Made by a program: the position numbers and the translations under genes. A stretch of DNA of 64,000 nt from assembly GCF_019797765.1 (NCBI RefSeq), contig NZ_CP081862.1, positions 3,782,001 through 3,846,000 on the forward strand, read 5' to 3'. Of this stretch, positions 33,695 through 42,143 are shown one piece after another (position 1 is the stretch's first letter; each line of letters starts with the position of its first letter). Below the pieces are notes generated by a model. It saw nothing but the letters and a program-made list of their open reading frames with translations. It made no database searches and was not told the DNA's origin. Source of the stretch: Cellulomonas sp. C5510. Lineage in GTDB: Bacteria; Actinomycetota; Actinomycetes; Actinomycetales; Cellulomonadaceae.

Positions 33695-36312
33695 CTCGGG
33701 ACGCGGTGCAGCACGACGTCGGCGACCCCGTGGGCGCCGAGCGCGACCCGCTGCCCCCCTTCCACGTCCGGCCCGTCCCACGACACCGTCGCCTCGACGG
33801 GCCCGGCACCCGGGTTGCGGAGCCGCACCCGGACGCCGCCGGCGGTGGCGCCGTCCGCGGGTCCGGCGAGCGGCCGCACCTCGGCCAGCACCCGGTCGGC
33901 CGGCTCGACCCGCAGGCCCGACCCGCCGGTGAACGCCACCGGGCCGTCGTACGCGCGTGCCTGGAGCGGCTCGGCCAGGTCCCGCCCGAGCACCCGGACG
34001 GCCTCGCGCGTCACGGCCTCGGTGGCGGCGAACCGGTACCGGTAGGTGCGGGTGCCCTCCTGCCGCGCCTGGAAGTTCGTGAAGTGCAGGTTGTTCATGA
34101 GCCACGAGGACACGTGGCCGCTCGTGGCGCGCAGGGTGCGCGCCCACTCCCCGGTGTGCAGGCCGCCGAGCTGCACCAGGGGCGCGTCGACGGTGCCCCA
34201 GAGCACGCCCGGTCCGCCCGCCGCGCCGTGCACCCCGACGGCGTGCTGCACCGAGTACCAGTCCTTGCTGGTGTCGGGCAGCTGCTCGGTCTCGGCGGCG
34301 TACACGGCGCCCGCCGTCTCGAGCAGGAACTCCGGTGGGCCGTCGACGCGGAACGGGAACGCCACGTGGATGCTCTCCGGTCCGAACGACTCGGGCTTCA
34401 CCAGCGCGACGGCGAGGTCCACCACGTCGACGTCCCGGTAGAGCGTCAGCGAGGTCGTCGCAGCCGGCAGGCCCGGCGGGGTGGTCCGCCACGAGATCCG
34501 CGCCCAGCCGTCGCCCTCGGTGACGACGGGTTCCTCGTCGCCGGTCGCGTGCCGGCGGTCGAAGTCCGGGCCGGGGAAGTCCGGGTGGAAGTCCTTCGGG
34601 TCCCGCACCACCATCGGGTGGGTGCTGCCCGCGACGACGGTCTCGGTGACGACCGCTCCCAGTCCGTGCCCGGCGCCGTCGTCCACGAGCTCGCGACCCG
34701 ACGGCAGGTGGACCAGCGAGACGACGCCCCCGCGCGCCGGGTCCACGACGACCCGGTGGGCGCCCCAGGTCAGCTCGCGTGCCGTCCGGGACGCGCCGGG
34801 CTCCGCGGGCAGCGGCACGACGGCGACCCCGAAGGGCGGGACGGTCGCCACCGTGCGGGCCCGGGTGCGACCCGCGACCTCGACGTCGACCGGCTCGGTG
34901 CGGGTGCGCTCGGTCGGGTTGACGACCAGCACCCGGGTCCCGCCGGCAGCCGGCGCGGCCCCGTCGCCCGTCGCCGGCCCGCTCGCCGCGAGCCGGAACA
35001 GCCCCTCGACGGCCAGGTCCCGCGCGAGGTCGAACGCCCCGTAGGCGAAGCCGGCCTTGGCGTTCCAGTGCGAGTGGCTGAACGTGGAGTACGGCTTGGA
35101 GTAGGTCTCCCAGGAGCCCCAGGTGTGCTCGGCGAACAGCAGCAGCTCGTGGTCGACGCGCTCCAGGTCGCGCGCCACCTCGGCGTCGGACCGCAGGCGC
35201 ACGGGACCGCGTCGGTAGCCGACGACGTCCGCGAGCGCCGGCCGGCCGTCGCCCCGCAGCCGCGTGAGGCCGAGCGTGGTCTGGGCGGCGCGCGCGAAGC
35301 TGCGGGCCTCGCGGTAGACGGCGACCTCCCGCGCGGTCGAGCCGTGGCCGTGGGCCCACCAGTCCGACCACTCGCCGCGGGCCACGGGCACGTCGGCGGC
35401 CTCCGCCTGCGGCTGCAGCACGTCCAGCGCCTCGTCGACCGTCGCGGTGCGCATCGGGAGCTCCGGGTGGCGGGCGTTCCAGTGCCGGACGACGTCCAGC
35501 CACAGCGCCGTCGGCCACCGGTTGTCGTTCGCGGCGTGCACGACGGCGGTGTCGTACGGGTAGTCCGCGCGCGCCTCGAGCTGCGCGACGAAGGCCGCGA
35601 CGTGGGCCTCCGCGGCGGTCACGTCGCCGTCGACGATCCCCCACTCCTCGCCCACGCCGTAGTGCGTGGACAGCCACACGAACACCCGCCCGCCGGAGGG
35701 GCCCTCCCACCAGAAGCCGGTCGGCTGCGTGTAGGGCGGCCTGCCGTGGTCGGGGTTCAGGGCCATCACGAGCCGCTCGACGCCGGCGCGGCGCATGCCG
35801 TCGACGGTGCCCCACGCGGTGCCGTTGACGTCGCCGTGCTGCTCGGTGCGCACGGGGATCCCGGCGTCCCGCAGCCGGTCCAGCAGGTCGTAGGCGGTCC
35901 CGAGCTCCGCGTCGGAGAGCAGCTGGGTCATGTTGAGGTAGCCGCCGGTCACCGCGACCCGCCCCTCGGCCGCCCGCCGGCGCAGCCGCTCGGCGTCGGC
36001 GGCGGAGGCCCGCTCCAGGAACCGCAGCACCGGCCGGGCCACCTCGAACGTCCACCGGAACGCGTCCGGGCCGTCGCCGTCGTCCGTGTCGCACAGGTCC
36101 AGGACCCGCCGTACGGTCTCCGCGTGCAGGTCGTCCACCAGGCGCGGGCTGTTGGTGTAGCCGACGTCGTGGTGGGTGTGGCCCACCAGGAGGACCTGCC
36201 GCAGCCGCCGCCCCGGGGAGGGGTCGGGACCGGCAGGGCCGTCGGGGAGCGAGCGGCCGGGGCCGCCGTCGTCCAGGAGGTCGTCTCGAAGGTCTTCACG
36301 CGGGGAGGGCAT
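33691..36312 (-). CDS. GH38-like (DUF5054-type) glycosidase homologue
   Basis: 873 residues from ATG 36312, with GAGGA 7 bases upstream. The N-terminal metal motif VGHTHHDVGYTN and the domain order resemble GH38/DUF5054 proteins. However, the segment corresponding to the nucleophile loop reads VTGGYLNMTQLLSDAELG, without the Glu-x-Asp-x-Asn seen in the other two GH38 proteins here. It may use a different acid or be non-catalytic. The middle (LLLFAEHTWGSWETYSKPYS) and the beta-rich C-terminal half fit the family. It is the first gene of an operon with the heterodimeric ABC exporter and lies directly behind a LacI-type operator. Confidence 0.82.
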   Translation of the reverse strand: MPSPREDLRDDLLDDGGPGRSLPDGPAGPDPSPGRRLRQVLLVGHTHHDVGYTNSPRLVDDLHAETVRRVLDLCDTDDGDGPDAFRWTFEVARPVLRFLERASAADAERLRRRAAEGRVAVTGGYLNMTQLLSDAELGTAYDLLDRLRDAGIPVRTEQHGDVNGTAWGTVDGMRRAGVERLVMALNPDHGRPPYTQPTGFWWEGPSGGRVFVWLSTHYGVGEEWGIVDGDVTAAEAHVAAFVAQLEARADYPYDTAVVHAANDNRWPTALWLDVVRHWNARHPELPMRTATVDEALDVLQPQAEAADVPVARGEWSDWWAHGHGSTAREVAVYREARSFARAAQTTLGLTRLRGDGRPALADVVGYRRGPVRLRSDAEVARDLERVDHELLLFAEHTWGSWETYSKPYSTFSHSHWNAKAGFAYGAFDLARDLAVEGLFRLAASGPATGDGAAPAAGGTRVLVVNPTERTRTEPVDVEVAGRTRARTVATVPPFGVAVVPLPAEPGASRTARELTWGAHRVVVDPARGGVVSLVHLPSGRELVDDGAGHGLGAVVTETVVAGSTHPMVVRDPKDFHPDFPGPDFDRRHATGDEEPVVTEGDGWARISWRTTPPGLPAATTSLTLYRDVDVVDLAVALVKPESFGPESIHVAFPFRVDGPPEFLLETAGAVYAAETEQLPDTSKDWYSVQHAVGVHGAAGGPGVLWGTVDAPLVQLGGLHTGEWARTLRATSGHVSSWLMNNLHFTNFQARQEGTRTYRYRFAATEAVTREAVRVLGRDLAEPLQARAYDGPVAFTGGSGLRVEPADRVLAEVRPLAGPADGATAGGVRVRLRNPGAGPVEATVSWDGPDVEGGQRVALGAHGVADVVLHRVPR

Positions 36313-36331
36313 CGCCAAATCCTCGTCTTTG

Positions 36332-36379
36332 TGGCATCGTTGCCATATGAGCCTAGTCACAGACCGGGCGCCCAGTCCA
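36332..36379 (-). promoter_or_regulatory. Promoter and LacI operator of the GH38-ABC operon
   Basis: Minus strand: -35-like TGGACT (36379-36374), 18 bases, -10 TAGGCT (36355-36350), then 4 bases to TGGCAACGATGCCA (36345-36332). The operator and its CTCATA flank are almost the same as at the GH2 promoter (13377-13396). Confidence 0.72.
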
Positions 36380-36401
36380 TGGTCAGCACGCGCCGGACAG
36401 G

Positions 36402-36478
36402 CGTGATCACACCGTGATCCGCCCGCTCTTGCCGTCGCCGACGGCCCTGAACTAGCGTCCGATGTGGGAAGGTTTTCA
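36402..36478 (+). promoter_or_regulatory. Promoter of the sugar-binding lipoprotein gene
   Basis: -35 TTGCCG (36429-36434), 18 bases, -10 TAGCGT (36453-36458), then 6 bases to TGGGAAGGTTTTCA (36465-36478), a degenerate LacI-type site lacking the central CG. Upstream of the -35, the direct repeats CGTGATC at 36402-36408 and 36413-36419 are one helical turn apart and could bind an activator. Confidence 0.55.
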
Positions 36479-36559
36479 TCCATCTCGGCACCGATGCCGA
36501 GGGTTCTCCCGTGGGTCTGCGACGACGCAGGCCCACCGGCCGAGGAAGGGAACACGTCA

Positions 36560-37930
36560 ATGACCAAGAGGAGCCGTCGCGCAGCGATCGCCCTGCTGCC
36601 CCTCACCGCGCTCGCCCTCGCGGCGTGCAGCTCCGGCGGTGGGGACGAGGAGGGCGGCGGATCCACCGACTTCAGCACCGAGGCCACCGGCACGCTCAAC
36701 GCCTGGGGCTTCGAGAACGCGGACGACGTGGGCCAGTCGCGGCTCGACTACGCCGCCGAGCAGCTCTCCGACGTGGACATCGAGCTCGACGCCACCGCGT
36801 TCGACGCCCAGAAGTTCACCACGCGTCTCGCCAGCGGCGACGTCCCCGACGTCGTGCAGATGGACCGCCGGTACGTCACGACGTACGCCGCGCAGGACCT
36901 GATCATGCCGCTGGACGCCTGCTACGCCGCCCACGACGTCGTGCCGGAGGAGCAGTACTACCCGTCCGTCGTCGACGACGTGCGGTACGAGGACCAGGTC
37001 TGGGCGGTGCCGCAGTTCTACCAGCCGCCGGCCATCATCCTGAACAAGCGGGTCATGGACGCCGCGGGCGTCACGAACGACCAGATCGACACCTCGAAGC
37101 CCGACGTCCTCATCCCGGCCATCGAGAAGATGTACGCCGAGAGCGGCGGCGTCCCGACGACCCTCGGCCTCGACCCCGTGGCCACCGGCCAGGGCGGCCT
37201 GTGGATCCTCGGGCAGGGCGGGCAGCTGACCGACGCGGACGGCAAGCCGACGCTCGACGACCCGTCCAACGTCGCCGGCATCGAGCTGCTCAAGCAGATC
37301 ACCGACGCCCAGGGCGGCTTCGCCAAGGTCAAGTCGTTCACCGACTCGTTCGACACCTTCGGCGACAACAACCAGTACGTCGCGGACCAGGTCGGCGCCC
37401 AGGTCAACGCCCAGTGGTACCCGAACGTGCTCGGCGCCTACGTCGGCCAGATCGAGATCGAGGCCGTGCCGTTCCTCGACCAGGACGGCAACCCGTTCTC
37501 CGTCGCCTCCGGCACGGCGTTCGTCATCCCGGCCGGCGCGCAGAACAAGGACGCCGCCTGCTCCTGGATGCTCAACCTCACGTCCTACGACGCGTGGATG
37601 GCGGCCGGGGCGGCGCGCGCCGACACGATCGCCACGGACGGCGGCCTCAACACCGGCCTGTTCACCGGCTCGCCGGAGGCCGACCAGGCGATCCGCGACG
37701 AGTACGTCAAGGAGACCGGCGACGCCGGCTTCGACCAGGTGATCTCCACCTACTACGACGTCGTGGACTACGGGCAGACCTTCGGGTCCTCGCCCGCCGG
37801 CCAGGACATCCAGAACGAGCTGAACAACGCCATCACCGCGGCGCTGCTCGGTGACAAGTCGCCCGAGGACGCCCTGGCGGACGCCCAGACCGCGGCCATG
37901 CGGGCGTACGACAACATCACGGGCGGCTGA
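36560..37930 (+). CDS. ABC sugar-binding lipoprotein (family 1)
   Basis: 456 residues from ATG 36560, with GAGGAAGGG about 9 bases upstream. Lipoprotein signal: basic start MTKRSRR, hydrophobic stretch, lipobox LAAC with the lipidated Cys at residue 23, then a Gly/Glu-rich linker. The rest is a type 1 extracellular solute-binding fold (RLASGDVPDVVQMDRRYV, VPQFYQPPAIILNKRVMDAAG, FVIPAGAQNKDAACSWML). It should capture an oligosaccharide outside the membrane. No membrane permeases follow: a strong terminator starts 22 bases after the stop. The permeases must be elsewhere, or this protein serves another importer. Confidence 0.92.
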   Translation: MTKRSRRAAIALLPLTALALAACSSGGGDEEGGGSTDFSTEATGTLNAWGFENADDVGQSRLDYAAEQLSDVDIELDATAFDAQKFTTRLASGDVPDVVQMDRRYVTTYAAQDLIMPLDACYAAHDVVPEEQYYPSVVDDVRYEDQVWAVPQFYQPPAIILNKRVMDAAGVTNDQIDTSKPDVLIPAIEKMYAESGGVPTTLGLDPVATGQGGLWILGQGGQLTDADGKPTLDDPSNVAGIELLKQITDAQGGFAKVKSFTDSFDTFGDNNQYVADQVGAQVNAQWYPNVLGAYVGQIEIEAVPFLDQDGNPFSVASGTAFVIPAGAQNKDAACSWMLNLTSYDAWMAAGAARADTIATDGGLNTGLFTGSPEADQAIRDEYVKETGDAGFDQVISTYYDVVDYGQTFGSSPAGQDIQNELNNAITAALLGDKSPEDALADAQTAAMRAYDNITGG

Positions 37931-37951
37931 CCGACGCCGTCCGCCCCCTGC

Positions 37952-37991
37952 AACGAGGGCCCCCGCCGGTGCACCGGCGGGGGCCCTCGTT
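37952..37991. terminator. Strong terminator after the sugar-binding protein
   Basis: A perfect 40-base palindrome (every pair from 37952/37991 to the centre at 37971/37972), GC-rich, 22 bases after the stop codon. Confidence 0.88.
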
Positions 37992-38077
37992 CGTGCGCCG
38001 TGCGCGGCGGGACGGGCGTCCCGGTGCCGTGACCGGCGCGCGCAGGACCCGCGCCACGGGGGCGCCGACCGACGCCG

Positions 38078-38557
38078 TCAGCCGTCGGCGCGGTGCGGCG
38101 CGAAGAACGCCCGCAGCAGCGCCCCGCACTCCTCCTCGCGCACGCCACCGACCACCTCGACGCGGTGGTTCGACCGGGAGTCGCGCACCACGTCCCACTG
38201 CGACCCGCACGCGCCGGCCTTCGGGTCCCACGCACCGAGCACCAGCCGCGGCACCCGGGCCAGCACGGTCGCGCCCGCGCACATGAGGCACGGCTCGAGC
38301 GTGACCACCAGCGTGCAGTCGTCGAGCCGCCACCGGCCCAGGGCCGCCGACGCCGCCCGCAGCGCCAGGACCTCGGCGTGCGCGGTCGGGTCGCCGTCCG
38401 CCTCCCGCCGGTTGCGCCCCGCCCCGACGACCGCGCCGTCCGGACCGATGACGACCGCCCCCACCGGCACGTCGCCCGACGCCGCGCAGCCGGCGGCCTC
38501 GGTGAGGGCCAGGCCCATCGCGGTCAGGTCGTCGGGGCGCGCGAACATGCGGCCCAT
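38078..38557 (-). CDS. Nucleoside / tRNA adenosine deaminase (TadA-like)
   Basis: 159 residues. Cytidine-deaminase-fold zinc signatures are intact: PTAHAEVLALRAA (His ligand and catalytic Glu) and EPCLMCAGA (two Cys ligands). Length and the ATVLARVPRLVLGAWDPKAGACGS segment fit TadA, which converts A34 to inosine in tRNA-Arg; a guanine/cytosine deaminase cannot be excluded. Start at ATG 38557 (AGG just upstream), with ATG 38545 as an alternative. It is convergent with the sugar-binding gene across a terminator. Confidence 0.85.
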   Translation of the reverse strand: MGRMFARPDDLTAMGLALTEAAGCAASGDVPVGAVVIGPDGAVVGAGRNRREADGDPTAHAEVLALRAASAALGRWRLDDCTLVVTLEPCLMCAGATVLARVPRLVLGAWDPKAGACGSQWDVVRDSRSNHRVEVVGGVREEECGALLRAFFAPHRADG

Positions 38558-38640
38558 CCTCGCGCACCGCCCGCGACGGGGTCGCGCGGCGACGAGCGCG
38601 GCAGCCGGCGGCCGCGACCGGGCGCGGCGGGGGACCGGCG

Positions 38641-38730
38641 CGCGGGTCCCGGCAGGGGCGCGGGTCCCGGCAGGGGCGCGGGTCCCGGCAGGGGCGCGGG
38701 TCCCGGCAGGGGCGCGGGTCCCGGCAGGGC
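38641..38730. repeat. 18-base tandem repeat, five copies
   Basis: CGCGGGTCCCGGCAGGGG repeated five times head to tail; the first four copies are identical and the fifth differs at its last base. It lies in the 458-base gene-free gap between the deaminase and upp. The period is a multiple of three, but no plausible start or ribosome site joins it to a gene. Copy number is probably variable. Confidence 0.92.
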
Positions 38731-39003
38731 ACGTTTCGCGCCACCGGGCGCCTCACCGGACCGGGCGCGCGACGGTGCGCGTGCGGCACGGGACGTGGGT
38801 GCGCGGCGGCGACGACACAGGCAGGGGGTCCTCGTCGTCGCCGCGCGCTCGGGCTAGCCTCGCGCCCCCGCGGCACCCGCACCCGGGACGTTGGACCCAC
38901 CTGCCGCCCGTCCGGCGCACGGGTCGGCGGCGGGGCCCCGCGTCCCGGCGTCCTCCCGGACCGGCCCGTCCGCCGGGACGCGGTGACGCGGTGCCGCGCA
39001 CGG

Positions 39004-39009
39004 TAGGTT
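39004..39009 (+). promoter_or_regulatory. Probable -10 of upp, leaderless
   Basis: TAGGTT ends 6 bases before the upp ATG, placing the transcript start at or next to the start codon. No ribosome binding site is visible, and no clear -35 was found. The rest of 38731-39003 shows no gene. Confidence 0.5.
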
Positions 39010-39015
39010 GACCCC

Positions 39016-39651
39016 ATGCGCCTGCACGTCGCCGACCACCCGCTCGTCGCCCACAAGCTGTCGGTGCTCCGCAACAAGGACACGTCGTCCCCGACCTTCC
39101 GCAAGCTCGTCGACGAGCTCGTGACCCTGCTCGCCTACGAGGCGACGCGCGACGTGCGGACCGAGCCGGTCGAGATCGAGACGCCCGTCGCCCGCACCAC
39201 CGGCGTCAAGATCGCCGAGCCGCTGCCGCTCGTGGTCCCGATCCTGCGCGCCGGCCTCGGCATGCTCGACGGCATGACCCGGCTGATGCCGACCGCGGAG
39301 GTCGGGTTCCTCGGCATGCAGCGCGACGAGACGACGCTCGAGGCCATCACCTACGCCAACCGGCTGCCGGAGGACCTCACCGGCCGCCAGTGCTTCCTCA
39401 TCGACCCGATGCTGGCCACCGGTGGCACGCTCGTCGCCGCGATCGAGTACCTGTTCGCGCGCGGCGCGCGCGACGTCACGGCGGTGTGCCTGCTCGCGGC
39501 GCCCGAGGGCCTCAAGGTCGTCGAGGACGCCGTCGGCGACCGGGTCGACGTCACCGTGGTCGTCGCCGCCGTGGACGAGCGCCTCAACGAGAAGGCCTAC
39601 ATCGTCCCGGGCCTCGGCGACGCCGGCGACCGCCTCTACGGCGTGGTCTGA
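39016..39651 (+). CDS. upp: Uracil phosphoribosyltransferase
   Basis: 211 residues, standard Upp length. N-terminus [21 protein letters not shown], the loop [17 protein letters not shown], the PRPP-binding motif [17 protein letters not shown] (about 126-142) and the C-terminal [15 protein letters not shown] flap are all conserved. It converts uracil and PRPP to UMP in pyrimidine salvage. Monocistronic, with a TAGGTT -10 six bases before the ATG. Confidence 0.97.
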   Translation: MRLHVADHPLVAHKLSVLRNKDTSSPTFRKLVDELVTLLAYEATRDVRTEPVEIETPVARTTGVKIAEPLPLVVPILRAGLGMLDGMTRLMPTAEVGFLGMQRDETTLEAITYANRLPEDLTGRQCFLIDPMLATGGTLVAAIEYLFARGARDVTAVCLLAAPEGLKVVEDAVGDRVDVTVVVAAVDERLNEKAYIVPGLGDAGDRLYGVV

Positions 39652-39839
39652 CCGCGACCCGCCCGGTCGTCCGCGCCCCGGCCGCTCCCGTACGCCTACG
39701 CAGTCGCTGCGCGGTGGGGCACCGCGACCCGCTGCACCCCTCAATCCCCACCGGTCCACCACCTGGTTCCACCGCCGCGCGCTACTCATCGGTGTGCACG
39801 ACCGCTGACGCTCCCTAGCCTGGTCGAGCGCCGCCGCAC

Positions 39840-39958
39840 CGCGCACCGGCACACCCGCGCCGGTGCGCGCGGCACGCGGCGCCGACGTCGGGCACCGTCA
39901 CCCCCCCTCGGCGACCGGCGTCACGCCCCGGGCCGCGGCCCCCTCCGCGGCCCGGGGC
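39840..39958. terminator. Two successive hairpins downstream of upp
   Basis: Hairpin 1: 11-base stem 39840-39850 with 39859-39869, 8-base loop. Hairpin 2: 14-base stem 39925-39938 with 39945-39958, 6-base loop. They lie in the 403-base gap between upp and the next gene. The second is strong enough to terminate transcription but is 270 bases after the upp stop. No gene was seen in the gap. Confidence 0.5.
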
Positions 39959-40054
39959 ACCTCGGACCGGGGCACGTCGGTCCGGGCCGGCCGTCCCGGG
40001 CCGCACGGCTGCGACCCTGTGGCGGGCGGGCCCGCGGGCTCCTACCGTGGACGG

Positions 40055-40720
40055 ATGCGCATCGTCATCGCCGGGGGCCACGGGAAGATCGCCCGACGCC
40101 TGAGCCGGCTGCTCGCCGCGCGAGGCGACGCACCGGTCGCCGTCGTCCGGAACGCCGCCCACGTCGCGGACGTCGAGGCCGACGGAGCGGCCGCCGTCCT
40201 CCTCGACCTCGAGCAGGTCGGCGCCGCCGAGCTCGCGCCGCACCTGGACGGCGCCGACGCCGTCGTCTTCGCGGCCGGGGCCGGCCCGGGCAGCGGGACG
40301 GCCCGCAAGGACTCCGTCGACCGCGGGGCCGCCGTGCTGCTCGCCGACGCGGCGGCGGCCGCCGGCGTCCGGCGCTACCTGCTGGTCTCGTCCGCCGGCG
40401 CAGGAGCCGAGCCGCCCGCCGGCACGGACGAGGTCTTCGCGGCCTACCTGCGCGCCAAGACGGCCGCCGAGGAGGCGCTGCGCGACCGCGACCTCGACTC
40501 GACGATCCTGCGGCCGGGCGCCCTCACCGACGACCCGGGCACGGGACACGTCCGCCTGGGCACGGGGATCCCGCACGGGGCGGTGCCGCGCGACGACGTC
40601 GCCGCCGTGCTCGTGGCCCTGCTCGACGAGCCGCGCACCGCGGGCCTCACCCTGGAGCTGTCCGGCGGAGCCGTCCCGGTGGCGGCCGCGGTGGCCGCCG
40701 CCACCGAGCGGGAGGACTGA
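40055..40720 (+). CDS. NAD(P)-binding oxidoreductase-like protein (atypical SDR)
   Basis: 221 residues from ATG 40055. Rossmann start MRIVIAGGHGKIARRLSRLL with a GxxGxxG-type loop, VVRNAAHVADVEADG, DAVVFAAGAGPGSG, VRRYLLVSSAGA, and KTAAEEALRDRDLDSTILRPG are typical of the NmrA-like/YwnB group of atypical short-chain dehydrogenases. The YxxxK motif is not evident (the segment reads YLRAKTAAEE), so it may bind cofactor without classical SDR chemistry. A TACCGT -10 lies 6 bases before the ATG, suggesting a leaderless mRNA. No functional partner nearby. Confidence 0.85.
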   Translation: MRIVIAGGHGKIARRLSRLLAARGDAPVAVVRNAAHVADVEADGAAAVLLDLEQVGAAELAPHLDGADAVVFAAGAGPGSGTARKDSVDRGAAVLLADAAAAAGVRRYLLVSSAGAGAEPPAGTDEVFAAYLRAKTAAEEALRDRDLDSTILRPGALTDDPGTGHVRLGTGIPHGAVPRDDVAAVLVALLDEPRTAGLTLELSGGAVPVAAAVAAATERED

Positions 40721-40739
40721 CCCCGCCCGGCGCGGCGGA

Positions 40740-41042
40740 TCAGGCCGGGGCGTACGTCAGGCAGTCCGCCAGGTCGTGACCCGCGCCGATGCGGACCGCG
40801 TCGGCGGCGCACGTCAGGTGCTCGTTGTGGGAGCAGTCCGCGCGCTGGCAGGCGCCGACGTGCGAGACGACACGGTCGAGCCCGCCCTTGACGCCCAGCG
40901 GGATGAACGTGGAGCACTGCGCGTCGCCGGTGGTGCTGCCGCCGACGGTGATCGCGGCCGCGCTGCACGCGTGGTCGTGGTTGTACGAGCAGCCGTCGAC
41001 CGAGCACTCGGAGACGGGCGGCTGGTCCAGCAGCGTGCTCAT
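40740..41042 (-). CDS. Cysteine-rich DUF1540 protein with two repeats
   Basis: 100 residues from ATG 41042, with GGAGG 6 bases upstream. Two copies of a Cys module: CSVDGCSYNHDHACSAAAITVG then QCSTF, and CQRADCSHNEHLTCAADAVRIG then DCLTY. Each has four Cys and neighbouring His, as in DUF1540, and probably binds a metal. No enzymatic motif and no signal peptide. Convergent with the NAD(P)-binding gene. Confidence 0.88.
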   Translation of the reverse strand: MSTLLDQPPVSECSVDGCSYNHDHACSAAAITVGGSTTGDAQCSTFIPLGVKGGLDRVVSHVGACQRADCSHNEHLTCAADAVRIGAGHDLADCLTYAPA

Positions 41043-41126
41043 GGGAACCTCCGCGGGGGGTGGGGCGTGCTGTCCCGTTCGACGCTAGGCCCGGCCGGGC
41101 GGGGCGTCTAGGCAGGAAGGCCTGGC

Positions 41127-42143
41127 TCACCCGCCGCGGGCGACCGGCCGTGACTCCTCCCCGGGCTCCGTCCGCGCCCCGGGGAGCATCTGCTCCGGCA
41201 GCTGCTCGACGGGCACCACGACCAGGTCCTGGACCTTCCAGTCGAGGGCCGTGACGCCCTCGCGCAGCGCGTCGAGGTCCGCGGGGCCCGGGGACGTCCC
41301 GTCGCGGGGCACGACGAACGACTCCACGTGGAACACGTGGCCCTGGTCCCTCACCCGGGACCGCGCGGCCGCCACCCACGGCACGGCGCGCAGGTACTCG
41401 TCGACCCGGCCCACCAGCGGGTGGACGTCCGCGCCGTCGACGGTCGTCGCCCGGGCGTCCATCAGGGCGCTCGCGGCGACCCGCAGGTTCGTGACGCCGT
41501 CGCGCAGGATGCTCCCGGCGATGAAGAGCGCGGCCGCCGCGTCCGCCCACCACAGACCCGCCCCGATGCCGAGCACGCCGACGACCGTGCCGAGGGCCGT
41601 CATCCAGTCGGCCTTGTTCATGTCGGCGTCCGCGTACAGGACCCGGTCGTGCAGCGTCCGGGCCAGCGGCAGCTTCGCCCGGCCGAGCAGCACCGGCGGC
41701 AGGCCCGTCACCACCATCGCGGCGATCATCGGCCACCCCGCCCAGAAGACGTGACCGCCCAGGTGCATCACGCCGACCGGCGGGTGCTCCGCCTTCAGCA
41801 GCCCGCTGCCGGAGTCGACGACCAGGAACGCGCCCATCGCCAGCAGCGCCGTCGCGGCCACCAGGTGCCCGATGCCGACCGAGCGGTGGTACCCGTACGG
41901 GTGCTCGGGCGTCGGTCGGCGCCGGGCGTACCGCACGGCCACCAGGAAGCTGATCGGCGGGATGAACGACAGCAGGTCCTCGGTCCACGCCGCCTTCATG
42001 GCCTGCGAGCTGCCCATCACCAGGTACACGAGCGTGACACCCACGACGAGGAACCCGATGGTCCCCCACGCCAGGCGCACCGCCCGGCGCAGCGCCCGCG
42101 ACTGCACGGGCGGCAGCTCGGTGTGCCCGAAGGTCACGCTCAC
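41127..42143 (-). CDS. Cation diffusion facilitator family transporter
   Basis: 338 residues from GTG 42143 in a GTGA overlap with the small solute-binding gene. Hydrophobic segments start at LAWGTIGFLVVGVTLVYLVM; the CDF motifs include YGYHRSVGIGHLVAATALL and, in the fifth helix region, HDRVLYADADMNKADWMTALG. A cytoplasmic C-terminal domain of about 100 residues follows (VDEYLRAVPWVAAARSRVRD). It should export divalent cations (Zn, Co, Mn or Fe) by proton antiport; the metal cannot be read from the sequence. Confidence 0.85.
   Translation of the reverse strand: MSVTFGHTELPPVQSRALRRAVRLAWGTIGFLVVGVTLVYLVMGSSQAMKAAWTEDLLSFIPPISFLVAVRYARRRPTPEHPYGYHRSVGIGHLVAATALLAMGAFLVVDSGSGLLKAEHPPVGVMHLGGHVFWAGWPMIAAMVVTGLPPVLLGRAKLPLARTLHDRVLYADADMNKADWMTALGTVVGVLGIGAGLWWADAAAALFIAGSILRDGVTNLRVAASALMDARATTVDGADVHPLVGRVDEYLRAVPWVAAARSRVRDQGHVFHVESFVVPRDGTSPGPADLDALREGVTALDWKVQDLVVVPVEQLPEQMLPGARTEPGEESRPVARGG

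Noticed and set aside
38641..38730. CRISPR array
   Set aside because: The 18-base copies are contiguous without unique spacers, and no cas gene is present.
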